A stretch of 51,907 nucleotides of DNA, taken from NCBI GenBank assembly GCA_023663025.1, contig JAMPIC010000016.1, positions 1-51,907 of the forward strand, in the 5' to 3' direction. The position numbers and the translations under genes are program-made. Each line of letters starts with the position of its first letter. Within the stretch, counting starts at the first letter, position 1. The notes beneath the pieces were generated by a model. It was not told the DNA's origin and searched no databases. It saw only the letters and a list, made by a program, of their open reading frames with translations. The DNA comes from Prevotella sp. Lineage in GTDB: Bacteria; Bacillota; Clostridia; Oscillospirales; Ruminococcaceae. Of the stretch, positions 15,798 to 24,530 are shown piece after piece.

Positions 15798-15923
15798 TAA
15801 TTAATAATGTGTTTGTAGGGGCGGGGTCTCCCCGCCCGTGGGTATGTGACAGCGGGACGGGAGACCCGTCCCCTACAAATTATGTCAAATGTAATTGCAT
15901 AAAATAATTATTAATTATTAATT
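15792..15923. repeat. Palindromic repeat copy A with 17-bp terminal repeats
   Basis: The G/C-rich core (15812-15879) starts TTTGTAGGGGCGGGG and ends CCCCTACAAA, with internal stems around CCCCGCCC and GGGACGGG. It is bracketed by perfect 17-bp inverted repeats, 15792-15808 and 15907-15923. These arms are themselves 7-bp repeats (AATTAAT). The left arm overlaps the EamA stop codon. Confidence 0.85.
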
Positions 15924-15928
15924 TTTTG

Positions 15929-15949
15929 TACCCTCTAACTTCTAAAAAG
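15929..15949 (+). repeat. Heptad array 2
   Basis: TACCCTC and TAACTTC are followed by TAAAAAG, in 7-base register, leading straight into the NUDIX ribosome binding site. It uses the same units as array 1 in front of EamA. Confidence 0.75.
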
Positions 15950-15962
15950 AAAGGACGATATT

Positions 15963-16457
15963 ATGGAAAATGAAAAAACACTCCCCACCCACATAATCGC
16001 CGTGGGGGGAGTTGTGCTGAACGACAGGGACGAAATACTTATGGTAAAGCATTGGCGGCAGGGCTGGGTTTTCCCCGGCGGAATGGTGGAAGCGGGCGAA
16101 AACCTAATCGACGGCTTAAAGCGGGAAATTATGGAGGAAACAGGCATTGAAATTGAAGTGGGGGAAGTTTTCTGCCTGTCCTCGAACACGGGGAAATACC
16201 CGGGGTACAACGGCGTGCGGGAGATCCCCACAAAGCTGATGCCCGACTTTATTTGCAGGGCTGTGTCCGGCGAGCCGCGCCCCTCTGAGGAAAACGCCGA
16301 GACAATGTACGTCCCGAGAGAAAAGGTTCTTGAAATGATAACCGAGCCCGCCATAATCGAGCGGTTTAAGGCGTACCTCGAATACGGCGGCAGACCCACA
16401 TATCTGGAGTACGTCACCAAACCCGAATTTGTGCTGAAACTGAAAAGGACGATTTAA
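15963..16457 (+). CDS. NUDIX hydrolase
   Basis: The 164-aa protein carries a complete Nudix box (GGMVEAGENLIDGLKREIMEETGI: G-x5-E-x7-R-E-x2-E-E), the Mg-binding helix that cleaves nucleoside diphosphates linked to X. The substrate cannot be set from sequence. ATG 15963 follows AAAGGA. It sits between the EamA transporter and queF, each separated by repeat arrays, so cotranscription is uncertain. Confidence 0.92.
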   Translation: MENEKTLPTHIIAVGGVVLNDRDEILMVKHWRQGWVFPGGMVEAGENLIDGLKREIMEETGIEIEVGEVFCLSSNTGKYPGYNGVREIPTKLMPDFICRAVSGEPRPSEENAETMYVPREKVLEMITEPAIIERFKAYLEYGGRPTYLEYVTKPEFVLKLKRTI

Positions 16458-16459
16458 CG

Positions 16460-16487
16460 GTTGACAGTGTACAGTGTATAGTTGACA
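16460..16487 (+). repeat. Heptad array 3 (GTTGACA type)
   Basis: Four units, GTTGACA, GTGTACA, GTGTATA and GTTGACA, then GTTGTTT, starting 3 bases after the NUDIX stop codon. Confidence 0.85.
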
Positions 16488-16522
16488 GTTGTTTAAAATT
16501 ATTTGTAAAGGAACGATTTTTT

Positions 16523-17014
16523 ATGCCAAGAAAACCCGAAACCGAGGGCATTACCCTCTTGGGAAACCAAAAAACAAACTACCCCACGGACTACGCTCCC
16601 GAGGTGCTGGAGACCTTCGCCAACAAGCACCCCGACAACGACTATTTCGTGAAATTCAACTGCCCCGAGTTCACAAGCCTTTGCCCCATAACGGGACAGC
16701 CCGATTTCGCCTCGGTGTACATCTCCTACGTCCCCGCGGAGAGAATGGTGGAGAGCAAGTCGCTGAAGCTTTATCTGTACAGCTTCCGCAGCCACGGCGA
16801 TTTCCACGAGGACTGCATAAACACAATTATGAAAGACCTCGTTAAGCTTATGGATCCCAAATATATCGAGGTTTGGGGCAAGTTCACGCCCCGCGGTGGG
16901 ATCTCCATAGACCCCTACTGCAACTACGGCAAAAAGGGGACGGTGTGGGAGCAGGTGGCGGTAGACCGCCTTACGCACCACGATATGTACCCCGAAAAAA
17001 TCGACAACCGCTGA
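16523..17014 (+). CDS. queF: preQ0 reductase QueF
   Basis: The 163-aa protein is the short (YkvM-type) QueF, which reduces 7-cyano-7-deazaguanine to preQ1 with NADPH for queuosine. The catalytic Cys and Asp lie in LCPITGQPDF, followed by the family motif ESKSLKLYLYSFR and HEDC. ATG 16523 follows AAAGGA. queC, queD and queE are not present in the window, so the gene acts with genes elsewhere. Confidence 0.96.
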   Translation: MPRKPETEGITLLGNQKTNYPTDYAPEVLETFANKHPDNDYFVKFNCPEFTSLCPITGQPDFASVYISYVPAERMVESKSLKLYLYSFRSHGDFHEDCINTIMKDLVKLMDPKYIEVWGKFTPRGGISIDPYCNYGKKGTVWEQVAVDRLTHHDMYPEKIDNR

Positions 17015-17076
17015 CGGGACGGGAAAACCGTTCCCTGCAGAATTTACCGAACCAATTTAACGATAGGAGCATTTTT

Positions 17077-17715
17077 ATGAATTACGGAATTATTTTCGAT
17101 CTGGACGGAACTTTGTGGGACTCCTCCGAGCAGGTCGCCGTCTCATGGAGCGAGGCTCTGGCGCACCGTTCCGAAACGGACAGGCGGGTCACTGGCAAGG
17201 ATATGCGCGGCTTCATGGGAAAAACCATGGAAGTCATCGCGGAACTTATGCTTCCCGAGCTTGAACCGTCCCTGCGCATTGAGATAATGCACGAGTGCGA
17301 ACGAACCGAGCAGGAGTATTTGGAAAAACACGGCGGCGTGCTGTTTCCCAACCTTGAAAGGGAGCTTGAACGTCTCGGCGGTCTGGCGAAGCTTTTCATT
17401 GTCAGCAACTGTCAGAGCGGCTATATCGAGACTTTTCTGGGATACCATAAACTGGGGAAATATTTTGCCGACTTCGAGTGCCCCGGGGGGACGGGTCTTG
17501 CCAAGGCTGAGAATATCCGCATAATTATGGAGCGGAACGGCATTGACAAGGCTGTCTATGTGGGGGACACTCAGGGCGACCTTGACGCGTCCGGCGCGGC
17601 GGGAGTACCCTTTATCCACGCGGCTTACGGCTTCGGGAACGTTGACGGGGAAGTCCCCGAAGCGAAAAGTTTTTCCGAGGTTTACGCAGCCGCGAAAGCC
17701 GTTCTCGGGCTGTAA
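17077..17715 (+). CDS. HAD-family phosphatase (Gph-like)
   Basis: The 212-aa protein has HAD motif I (FDLDGTLWDSS), motif II (FIVSNCQ), the Lys of motif III (LAKAENI) and motif IV (VYVGDTQGDLDA), with a helical cap at about 20-85. It resembles phosphoglycolate-phosphatase-type enzymes; the substrate is unknown. ATG 17077 has TAGGAG upstream; the open frame before it overlaps queF and is a shadow. Confidence 0.9.
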   Translation: MNYGIIFDLDGTLWDSSEQVAVSWSEALAHRSETDRRVTGKDMRGFMGKTMEVIAELMLPELEPSLRIEIMHECERTEQEYLEKHGGVLFPNLERELERLGGLAKLFIVSNCQSGYIETFLGYHKLGKYFADFECPGGTGLAKAENIRIIMERNGIDKAVYVGDTQGDLDASGAAGVPFIHAAYGFGNVDGEVPEAKSFSEVYAAAKAVLGL

Positions 17716-17836
17716 GAACTATGATAATTGCGACTGTAGTTGCGGGGTTTGCCGGGTCTGCGGGACGGGAGACCAGTCTCAAATATTTCGGGAATTGCTG
17801 CTTTACGGCACAATCCAAAACGAAAGGATAGATACT

Positions 17837-18133
17837 ATGCTGACAAGCAAACAAAGAGCGAAGCTTAAAGGAATCGCCATGACGGAGGACACCATTCTTC
17901 AAGTGGGAAAAAACGGAATTATCGACACGCTGACCGCGCAGGTCTCGGACGCCCTCAAAGCAAGGGAGCTTATCAAAATGAAAGTTCAGGACGGCTGTAT
18001 GCTGTCCCCCGCCGAGGCCGCGAACGAGCTTGCGGAGAAAACAAATTCCGAGGTGGTGCAGGTCATCGGGAGCAAGTTCGTGCTGTTCAAGCGCAATCCG
18101 CAAAATCCCAAGATAGACCTGAAAGCAAGATAA
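17837..18133 (+). CDS. yhbY: YhbY/CRM-domain RNA-binding protein
   Basis: The 98-aa protein is a single CRM domain: LTSKQRAKLKGIA at the N-terminus, the loop QVGKNGI and VVQVIGSKFVLFKR near the end. YhbY binds pre-50S ribosomal subunits. ATG 17837 follows AAAGGA. Its stop overlaps the nadD start (TAATG), a common gene pair in Clostridia. Confidence 0.93.
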   Translation: MLTSKQRAKLKGIAMTEDTILQVGKNGIIDTLTAQVSDALKARELIKMKVQDGCMLSPAEAANELAEKTNSEVVQVIGSKFVLFKRNPQNPKIDLKAR

Positions 18134-18741
18134 TGCGCAGGGCAATATTCGGGGGCAGCTTCGACCCCGTTCACAACGGGCACGTCCGTCTCGCTTCGGA
18201 GCTTCAAAAGGCGCTGGCTCTCGACCGGATAACCGTTATGCCAACGGGTATTTCCCCCTTTAAAAAGGATATGGAACGCCGTCCCGCAAGCGGCGCGGAC
18301 AGGCTGGAAATGTGCCGTCTCGCCTTTGCGGATATGCCTTTCGCGGAGGTCAGCGATTACGAGATATCCCGGAGCGGAGTAAGCTATACTGCGGACACCG
18401 TGCGGCATTTTCACGAGCTGTACCCGAACGGCGAGCTTTTCTTGCTTGTGGGGGGAGATATGCTTATGACCTTTGACAAGTGGAGACGCTGGCGGGAAAT
18501 ACTTTCAGTGTGTACCCTCGCGGCTGTCTCACGGGAACGGGACGGCGCGGATATGGAAAATCTTGAGAAAAAAGCGGCTGAACTGGAAAAATACGGCACC
18601 GTATGCATCGTCCGGACGGAGCCTTTTGAGATATCTTCCACGGAAATTCGTAAAAAAATTATAAAAAATTCCGATATATCTTGCTATGTTCCGCAAAATG
18701 TAGTAAAATATATATTGGAGCATAATTTGTATTCGGAATGA
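18133..18741 (+). CDS. nadD: Nicotinate-nucleotide adenylyltransferase
   Basis: The 202-aa protein joins nicotinate mononucleotide to AMP in NAD synthesis. It has the nucleotidyltransferase motif GGSFDPVHNGHV near the N-terminus and the ISSTEIR motif near the C-terminus. The start overlaps the yhbY stop by one base. yqeK and rsfS follow, the standard nadD-yqeK-rsfS order. Confidence 0.95.
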   Translation: MRRAIFGGSFDPVHNGHVRLASELQKALALDRITVMPTGISPFKKDMERRPASGADRLEMCRLAFADMPFAEVSDYEISRSGVSYTADTVRHFHELYPNGELFLLVGGDMLMTFDKWRRWREILSVCTLAAVSRERDGADMENLEKKAAELEKYGTVCIVRTEPFEISSTEIRKKIIKNSDISCYVPQNVVKYILEHNLYSE

Positions 18742-18859
18742 CGTTTTTCCCCGCGGTACCCAAAATCCGCCGTAAAAACGCCTGCCGAACGGAAATTAAG
18801 AGGACAAGCTCTCTTGCCTCCGCTTCTCAATCTCTCGCCTCCGAAAGGGGTTCATGCCT

Positions 18860-19450
18860 ATGTATTCCGCTGCCGAACTTACCGATATCCTCAGTATCAG
18901 GCTTTCAAAAAAACGCTTTCAGCACAGTCTGAACGTTGCCGACGAAGCCAAAAAGCTGGCGGAGAAGTATAATTACCGCTCGCCCGAAAAGGCGTATCTG
19001 ACGGGACTTCTCCACGACATATGCAAGGAGATACCCAAGGATGAGCAGCTTGTAATGGCAAAAAAATCCACGCTGGACGTTTCCCCCGTGGAGCTTGCCA
19101 CCCCTCCCCTTTATCACGCCATAGCGGGAGCGTGGTACGCCGAAAACGTGCTGAACGTTCACGACAGCGACATTCTCAACGCGGTGCGCTACCATACCGT
19201 GGGCAGGGCGGGTATGAGCCGTCTGGAGGAAATTATTTACATTGCCGACCTTATCTCGGCGGACAGAAACTACAAGGACGTAAACAAAATGCGGAAAAAC
19301 GCCTACCAAAGCATTGAAAAAACCATGCTGGAGGCTTTGAGATTTTCCATCGCGGACGTGGTGGCGAAAGGCTCTATGCTGCCTCACCACACCGTGGAGG
19401 CGTACAATCACTACGCTATGGAAAAGAAAAAGGAAAGGACGGAGATATAA
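18860..19450 (+). CDS. yqeK: YqeK-family HD phosphohydrolase
   Basis: The HD-domain protein carries H-x-HD-x-D metal motifs (SLN early, LLHDICKE, then YHAIAG and RYHTVG, and YIADLISADR). YqeK enzymes hydrolyse diadenosine tetraphosphate to ADP. Two ATGs are possible, 18854 and 18860. The second is chosen because it stands 9 bases from AAGGGG, against 3 for the first. The stop overlaps rsfS (TAATG). Confidence 0.93.
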   Translation: MYSAAELTDILSIRLSKKRFQHSLNVADEAKKLAEKYNYRSPEKAYLTGLLHDICKEIPKDEQLVMAKKSTLDVSPVELATPPLYHAIAGAWYAENVLNVHDSDILNAVRYHTVGRAGMSRLEEIIYIADLISADRNYKDVNKMRKNAYQSIEKTMLEALRFSIADVVAKGSMLPHHTVEAYNHYAMEKKKERTEI

Positions 19451-19812
19451 TGGCGCAGCTTTCGCAGGAAGAGCTTATCAAAGCGGCTGTGAAAATTCTC
19501 GACGGCAAAAAAGCGGAGGATATCCGCGTTATAGGGATCGGCGATCTGACAATAATCGCGGACTACTTCATCATCGCGGACGGCACGTCCTCCACCCACA
19601 CGAAATCGCTGGCGGACGAGCTTGAGTTCCGCCTTAAAGAAATGGGCAGAGAGCCCCGTCAGGTGCAGGGCAACAACGGCTCGAACTGGATCGTGCTCGA
19701 CTATTCGGACGTTGTGGTGCACATCTTCTACAAGGAGACAAGGGATTTCTACAATCTGGAAAGACTTTGGAGCGACGGCCGCGACGTTGACATAAAACAG
19801 TATTTGGAGTGA
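19450..19812 (+). CDS. rsfS: Ribosomal silencing factor RsfS
   Basis: The 120-aa protein has the Iojap/RsfS pattern: D-x-T-IIADYFIIADGTS, the RQVQGNNGSNWIVLDYSDVVVHIF core and a FYNLERLWSD tail. It binds L14 (uL14) and blocks subunit joining when nutrients are short. It is translationally coupled to yqeK by a one-base overlap, and the next gene begins at its end. Confidence 0.95.
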   Translation: MAQLSQEELIKAAVKILDGKKAEDIRVIGIGDLTIIADYFIIADGTSSTHTKSLADELEFRLKEMGREPRQVQGNNGSNWIVLDYSDVVVHIFYKETRDFYNLERLWSDGRDVDIKQYLE

Positions 19813-19817
19813 TCGGT

Positions 19818-20222
19818 ATGACATTGTCGGAAAGCGCGGAAAAGGGCAGAATAACGGCTCGGACGGCGGCTCTGTTCTGCAGTATCGGAGCGGTGCTTTC
19901 GCTGCTCACTCTGGATATACCGCTGGCTTTGGTAGGCTTCTGGGTATCGGGAGGCATTCGCAAGGGGAACTATGCCGCCCGCAATATAGGAGTACTGCTC
20001 CGCACGGCGGATATATTCGTTATGGCAATAACGGGACTTGCGGTATGGTTCGCGGGCGCTCCCGATTGGCTTTGGACGCTGCTTGCCGCGGCGGCGGGGC
20101 TTATGCTGTTTATAGACATATGGTCGATAGCCGTTCTGAAAGGGAGCGGAAATTTGAAACAGTACTTCCGCGAGGTCAACGAGGGAACGTCCCCGCAGGA
20201 CGAAAGCGATAACGGGGCTTAA
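19818..20222 (+). CDS. Unknown small membrane protein
   Basis: A 134-aa protein with about four hydrophobic segments (AALFCSIGAVLSLL, LALVGFWVSGG, FVMAITGLAVWFAG, LLAAAAGLMLFIDIW) and a charged C-terminus. No family is recognised. ATG 19818 is preferred because GGAG (19806-19809) is 8 bases away. A GTG at 19809 would overlap the rsfS stop but has no site of its own. It lies between rsfS and leuS in the same operon. Confidence 0.75.
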   Translation: MTLSESAEKGRITARTAALFCSIGAVLSLLTLDIPLALVGFWVSGGIRKGNYAARNIGVLLRTADIFVMAITGLAVWFAGAPDWLWTLLAAAAGLMLFIDIWSIAVLKGSGNLKQYFREVNEGTSPQDESDNGA

Positions 20223-20251
20223 ACGCAAAAATATGCAAAGGAATGATTACA

Positions 20252-22657
20252 TTGGAAAGATACGACTATTCGTCGGTTGAGAAAAAATGGCAGAAATACT
20301 GGGAGGAACACGGCACTTTCAAGGCGGAAACCGGCAGCGAAAAGCCGAAATTCTACGCCCTTGTGGAGTTTCCCTATCCCTCGGGAGCGGGTATGCACGT
20401 GGGTCACATAAAGGCTTATTCGGGACTTGAAGTTGTCAGCCGCAAACGACGTCTTGAGGGCTATAACGTGCTGTTCCCCATAGGCTTCGACGCTTACGGT
20501 CTGCCCACGGAAAACACCGCTATGAAAACGGGCGTACACCCGAGAATTGTTACCGACAACAATATTGTAAAATTTACGGGTCAGCTTAAACGGGTGGGAT
20601 TTTCTTTCGACTGGTCGAGGGTCGTGGACACCACCGACGAAAACTACTACAAATGGACCCAATGGATTTTCCTGAAAATGTTTGAAAAGGGACTTGTTTT
20701 CAGGGACAAGACCCTTGTGAACTACTGCCCAAGCTGCAAGGTCGTGCTGTCCAACGAGGACTCCCAAGGGGGAAAGTGCGACATCTGCCACAGCGACATC
20801 GTGCAGAAAACAAAAGAGGTTTGGTATCTCCGCATAACCGAGTACGCCGACAAACTTTTGCAGGGGCTTGACGAGGTGGACTACCTGCCCAATATACGCT
20901 TGCAGCAGGAAAACTGGATAGGCAAGTCCACGGGCGCGTTCGTGAATTTCACCGTCAAGGAGAACGGCGAGCAGCTGCGTATATACACAACCCGCCCCGA
21001 TACGCTGTACGGCGTGACGTTCATGGTTATCGCCCCCGAGCACCCCATTATCGAGAAGTACCGGGACAAAATCGCCAATATTGCCGAGCTTGACGGCTAC
21101 AAAGCCGAGTGCGCCAAAAAGAGCGAGTTTGAGCGTACCCAGCTTGTCAAGAACAAAACGGGCGTGAAAATCGACGGTCTGACAGCGGTGAACCCCGTTA
21201 CTGGCAAGGAGATACCCATTTACATTTCCGACTATGTTATGATGGGCTACGGCACAGGCGCGATCATGGCTGTTCCCGCACACGATACCCGTGACTATGA
21301 GTTCGCCAAAAAGTTCGGCATTGATATTATCGAGGTTATCAAGGGCGGCGACATCGATAAGGAAGCCTACACGGGCGAGGGCGAGATGATAAATTCCGGC
21401 GCGCTTAACGGCATTTCAAACAAAAAGGAAGCAATTGCCAAAATGCTTGAAATCCTTGCGGAAAAGGGCTGCGGCGAAAAGGGCGTGCAGTACAAAATGA
21501 AGGACTGGGCGTTCAACCGCCAGCGGTACTGGGGCGAGCCTATTCCTATCGTGCATTGCCCGACTTGCGGAATGGTTGCCGTGCCCTATGACGAGCTGCC
21601 TTTGAAGCTTCCCCCCGTGGAGAATTTTCAGCCGGGTACGGACGGGGAAAGTCCCCTTGCGAAAATTGACGAGTTCGTACACTGCAAGTGCCCCAAATGC
21701 GGCGGCGAAGCGAAGCGGGAAACCGACACTATGCCCCAGTGGGCGGGTTCGTCATGGTACTTTTTGCGCTATTGCGACCCCAACAACGGCGAGGCTTTCG
21801 CTTCACAAGAGGCGCTTAAATACTGGATGCCCGTGGACTGGTACAACGGCGGTATGGAGCACGTCACCCGCCATATGATTTATTCCAGATTTTGGCATAG
21901 ATTTTTGTACGATTTGGGAGAAGTTCCCTGTAAAGAGCCTTACGCGAAGCGCACCGCGCAGGGACTTATTCTCGGCGAGGACGGCGAGAAGATGAGCAAG
22001 TCCAAAGGCAACGTTGTGGATCCCAACGACGTTGTTGACCAGTACGGTGCGGACGTGCTGCGGGTGTATGTGCTGTTTATGGGCGACTACGAGCAGGCAG
22101 CCCCTTGGAGCGAGCAGAGTATGAAAGGCTGCAAGCGTTTCCTTGACAGGATCTGGGCTTTGCAGGAGAAGCTTATCGACGGCGATGAGTACCGTCCCGA
22201 AACCGTTTCGCTTATGCACAAGACGGTGAAAAAGGTCTCCGAGGACATTGAGGCGATGAAGTTCAACACTGCGGTCGCCGCGATGATGAGCCTTATCAAC
22301 GAGATTTACGCCATAGGCAGCATAAACAAAGCCGAGATGAAAGCGCTGCTTACGGTACTCAATCCCTTTGCGCCCCATATTACCGAGGAAATGTACAGCA
22401 ATATCTTCGGCTGCGTGCTCAGCGAGCAGAATTGGGCGGAGTACGACGAAAAGCTTTGCGTTGACAGCACTATCGAGATCGCGGTGCAGGTCAACGGCAA
22501 AATCAAGGCGAAGATAAACGTTCCCGCCGAGGCGGAGCAGGACGAGGTGCTGGGACTTGCCAAAGCGGACGGGGCGGTCTCCGCGGCGGTCGGGGGAAAG
22601 AACATCGTCAAGGAAATTTACGTCAAGGGCAGATTGGTAAATATTGTGGCAAAGTAA
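20252..22657 (+). CDS. leuS: Leucyl-tRNA synthetase
   Basis: The enzyme charges tRNA-Leu. The HIGH-type motif lies in PYPSGAGMHVGH, the KMSKS motif in GEKMSKSKGN, with a CP1 editing domain between them (TTRPDTLYGVTF; GYGTGAIMAVPAHD) and Cys-pair zinc motifs (CPSCKVVLSNEDSQGGKC). The total length of about 800 aa is normal. Start: AAAGGA (20237-20242) touches ATG 20243, whereas TTG 20252 is 9 bases away. The TTG start gives an N-terminus like other LeuS proteins, so it is preferred; ATG 20243 would add three residues. Confidence 0.96.
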   Translation: MERYDYSSVEKKWQKYWEEHGTFKAETGSEKPKFYALVEFPYPSGAGMHVGHIKAYSGLEVVSRKRRLEGYNVLFPIGFDAYGLPTENTAMKTGVHPRIVTDNNIVKFTGQLKRVGFSFDWSRVVDTTDENYYKWTQWIFLKMFEKGLVFRDKTLVNYCPSCKVVLSNEDSQGGKCDICHSDIVQKTKEVWYLRITEYADKLLQGLDEVDYLPNIRLQQENWIGKSTGAFVNFTVKENGEQLRIYTTRPDTLYGVTFMVIAPEHPIIEKYRDKIANIAELDGYKAECAKKSEFERTQLVKNKTGVKIDGLTAVNPVTGKEIPIYISDYVMMGYGTGAIMAVPAHDTRDYEFAKKFGIDIIEVIKGGDIDKEAYTGEGEMINSGALNGISNKKEAIAKMLEILAEKGCGEKGVQYKMKDWAFNRQRYWGEPIPIVHCPTCGMVAVPYDELPLKLPPVENFQPGTDGESPLAKIDEFVHCKCPKCGGEAKRETDTMPQWAGSSWYFLRYCDPNNGEAFASQEALKYWMPVDWYNGGMEHVTRHMIYSRFWHRFLYDLGEVPCKEPYAKRTAQGLILGEDGEKMSKSKGNVVDPNDVVDQYGADVLRVYVLFMGDYEQAAPWSEQSMKGCKRFLDRIWALQEKLIDGDEYRPETVSLMHKTVKKVSEDIEAMKFNTAVAAMMSLINEIYAIGSINKAEMKALLTVLNPFAPHITEEMYSNIFGCVLSEQNWAEYDEKLCVDSTIEIAVQVNGKIKAKINVPAEAEQDEVLGLAKADGAVSAAVGGKNIVKEIYVKGRLVNIVAK

Positions 22658-22720
22658 AAGATTTATGTAAGTTGTCCGAAAAACAAGCGAATTTTTTGTG
22701 TACATTTTTTTGATTTACTC

Positions 22721-22750
22721 TTGACAAACTGTATTGCAATAAGGTATAAT
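22721..22750 (+). promoter_or_regulatory. Sigma-A promoter of rpsU
   Basis: TTGACA (22721-22726) and TATAAT (22745-22750) are 18 bases apart, 58 bases before the rpsU start. Confidence 0.85.
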
Positions 22751-22807
22751 AAAATAGTTATATCTTGTATATGAGCCTCTGCCTTATGGCAAAGGGAGGG
22801 AATCAAA

Positions 22808-22981
22808 TTGGCAGAAATTCGTGTTGGTAAAAACGAATCTTTGGATACCGCTCTCAAGCGCTTCAAGAGAAGCTGCGCAAAGGACGGCGTTATCGCGGAA
22901 GTTCGTAAAAGAGAACACTATGAGAAGCCTTCGGTAAAGCGCAAGAAAAAGTCCGAAGCTGCTCGTAAGCGTAAGTATTGA
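22808..22981 (+). CDS. rpsU: 30S ribosomal protein S21
   Basis: The 57-aa basic protein starts with TTG and reads AEIRVGKNESLDTALKRFKR, the invariant S21 N-terminus, ending in a Lys/Arg-rich helix (KRKKKSEAARKRKY). GGGAGGG stands 7 bases before the TTG, which settles the start. It has its own promoter and terminator. Confidence 0.96.
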   Translation: MAEIRVGKNESLDTALKRFKRSCAKDGVIAEVRKREHYEKPSVKRKKKSEAARKRKY

Positions 22982-23000
22982 TCTTTATTAAAACGCTTAA

Positions 23001-23034
23001 AAAAGCGGGCGGCAATGCGCTGTCCGCTTTTAAA
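23001..23034 (+). terminator. Terminator of rpsU
   Basis: An AAAAGCGG/CCGCTTTT stem (23001-23008/23024-23031) with partial internal pairing and short T/A-rich flanks lies 20 bases after the rpsU stop. Confidence 0.65.
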
Positions 23035-23109
23035 TTTCCCGCGGAGACGCGCCCGCCGCCGCGTTTCGGAAAAATTTTCGGGCGTTAAAGGAAAAAATAC
23101 GAAAAACAC

Positions 23110-23138
23110 TTGCAATATTAAAAAAAATGTAGTAAAAT
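23110..23138 (+). promoter_or_regulatory. Sigma-A promoter of efp
   Basis: TTGCAA (23110-23115) and TAAAAT (23133-23138) are 17 bases apart, 61 bases before efp. Confidence 0.65.
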
Positions 23139-23198
23139 ATATGTAAGCTTTTTATGCGGTGCTTTTCCGCAAAAAAAATTTAAGGATGGTTTAAATTT

Positions 23199-23756
23199 AT
23201 GATTACAGCAGGCGATTTCAGAAACGGCGTTACCTTTGAGGAGGACGGCAACGTGCTTCAGGTCGTTGAGTTCCAGCACGTTAAACCCGGCAAGGGCGCG
23301 GCTTTCGTCAGAACCAAAATCAAGAACGTTATCACAGGCTCCGTGGTTGAAAAGAGCTACAACCCCTCGGCTAAGTTCCCCACGGCTTTCGTTGAAAGAA
23401 AGGATATGCAGTATTCCTACACAGACGGCGATCTGTACTACTTTATGGATCCCGAGACCTACGAGCAGGTTCCCATCAGCAACGCCGAACTTTCCGACAA
23501 CTTCAAGTTCGTCAAGGAGGAGATGATCTGCAAGGTCTGCTCCTACAAGGGAAAGGTGTTCGCGGTCGAGCCTCCCAACTTTGTAGACTTGGTCGTAAGC
23601 CAGACAGAACCCGGCTTTGCGGGAAATACCGCAACCAACGCCACCAAACCCGCAACTCTCGAAACGGGCGCGGAGGTAAGAGTTCCCCTCTTTATCAACG
23701 AGGGCGAGACAATCAGGATCGACACAAGAACCGGCGAATATATGGAACGCGCATAG
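23199..23756 (+). CDS. efp: Elongation factor P
   Basis: The 185-aa protein has the normal three-domain EF-P length and motifs: ITAGDFRNGVTF at the start, the tip loop KPGKGAAFVR with Lys32, and the C-terminal GETIRIDTRTGEYMERA. It relieves stalling at polyproline. ATG 23199 follows AAGGATGG. No Lys-modification gene is nearby. Confidence 0.96.
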   Translation: MITAGDFRNGVTFEEDGNVLQVVEFQHVKPGKGAAFVRTKIKNVITGSVVEKSYNPSAKFPTAFVERKDMQYSYTDGDLYYFMDPETYEQVPISNAELSDNFKFVKEEMICKVCSYKGKVFAVEPPNFVDLVVSQTEPGFAGNTATNATKPATLETGAEVRVPLFINEGETIRIDTRTGEYMERA

Positions 23757-23787
23757 TAACGCGGAATATAATAGGGTAGAAAAATTC

Positions 23788-23815
23788 TATCCTCTGATTT
23801 CTCACTTCTAACTTC
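23788..23815 (+). repeat. Heptad array 4
   Basis: Four units, TATCCTC, TGATTTC, TCACTTC and TAACTTC, then TGAAAGG, which merges into the ribosome binding site of the next gene. An upstream AGGGTAGAA can pair with the start of the array. Confidence 0.8.
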
Positions 23816-23832
23816 TGAAAGGAGGACAATTT

Positions 23833-24258
23833 ATGAAACTTGGTGAAAAGGTCGCTTTTCTTAAAGGACTTATCGAGGGTCTGGAGATCGACGATTCCAC
23901 AAAGGAAGGCAAGGTCTTTATGGCTGTTGCCGACATTCTGGAGGAGATCGCCGTTACAGCGGAGGATATGCAGGATCAGATCGACGAGGTTGTGGAGGTC
24001 GTTGACGCGCTGGACGAGGATCTCGGCGAAGTCGAGCGCGATTTCTACGATGTTGAGGACGACTGCTGCTGCGACGATGATTACGGCGAGGATGAATGCG
24101 GCTGCGACGACGATGAAAGCGACGAGCTTTACGAGGTCGTGTGCCCCAGCTGCGGCGATACGATCTGTCTTAACGAGGGTATGCTGGAGGAAGGCTCTAT
24201 GACCTGCCCCGGCTGCGGCGAGCTTCTTGAGTTCGACTTCGGAGACGAGGAGGACTGA
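23833..24258 (+). CDS. CD1247-type zinc-ribbon protein
   Basis: The 141-aa acidic protein has the CD1247-type N-terminal helical domain (KVAFLKGLIEGLEID; GKVFMAVADILEEIA). A very acidic Asp/Cys linker follows at about 70-100 and a C-terminal zinc ribbon (CPSCG ... CPGCGELLEF). The family is widespread in Clostridia and its function is unknown. ATG 23833 follows AAAGGAGG. It sits between efp and the FMN riboswitch. Confidence 0.85.
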   Translation: MKLGEKVAFLKGLIEGLEIDDSTKEGKVFMAVADILEEIAVTAEDMQDQIDEVVEVVDALDEDLGEVERDFYDVEDDCCCDDDYGEDECGCDDDESDELYEVVCPSCGDTICLNEGMLEEGSMTCPGCGELLEFDFGDEED

Positions 24259-24290
24259 CCCAGTCCCGCAAAACCGAATAAACGCAATCT

Positions 24291-24420
24291 GTTTCAGGGC
24301 GAGGTGCAATTCCTCACCGGCGGTTAAAGTCCGCGAGCAGGCGGTACGGTTTTTCCGTGCAGCCTTGCCGATTCGGTGAAATTCCGAAACCGACGGTACA
24401 GTCCGGATGAAAGAAACAAA
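24291..24420 (+). promoter_or_regulatory. FMN riboswitch (RFN element)
   Basis: The conserved RFN blocks are present in order: an AGGGCGAGGTG-like P1/P2 start, TTCCTCACCGGCGGT, CCGCGAGC, then CCGATTCGGTGAAATTCCG and ACCGACGGTACAGTCCGGAT with GAAAGAA. It lies upstream of the riboflavin transporter gene and is followed by a terminator, so FMN should stop ribU transcription. Confidence 0.95.
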
Positions 24421-24452
24421 CGCTGCGCCAAATTTTGGCATAATGCGCGAGT

Positions 24453-24486
24453 ACGCCTGTGGAAGTTTTTTCACAGGCGTTTTCTG
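24453..24486 (+). terminator. Terminator of the FMN riboswitch
   Basis: A 9-bp stem (ACGCCTGTG, 24453-24461, with 24472-24480) is followed by TTTTCTG. It is the expression platform before ribU. Confidence 0.85.
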
Positions 24487-24530
24487 TTGCAGACTGCTTT
24501 ATTAATATTTTATTTAAAGGCGGTAATCTT

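Noticed and set aside
20219..22705. Long minus-strand frames opposite leuS
   Set aside because: leuS is complete with HIGH and KMSKS motifs; the antisense frames have no start signals or recognisable domains.
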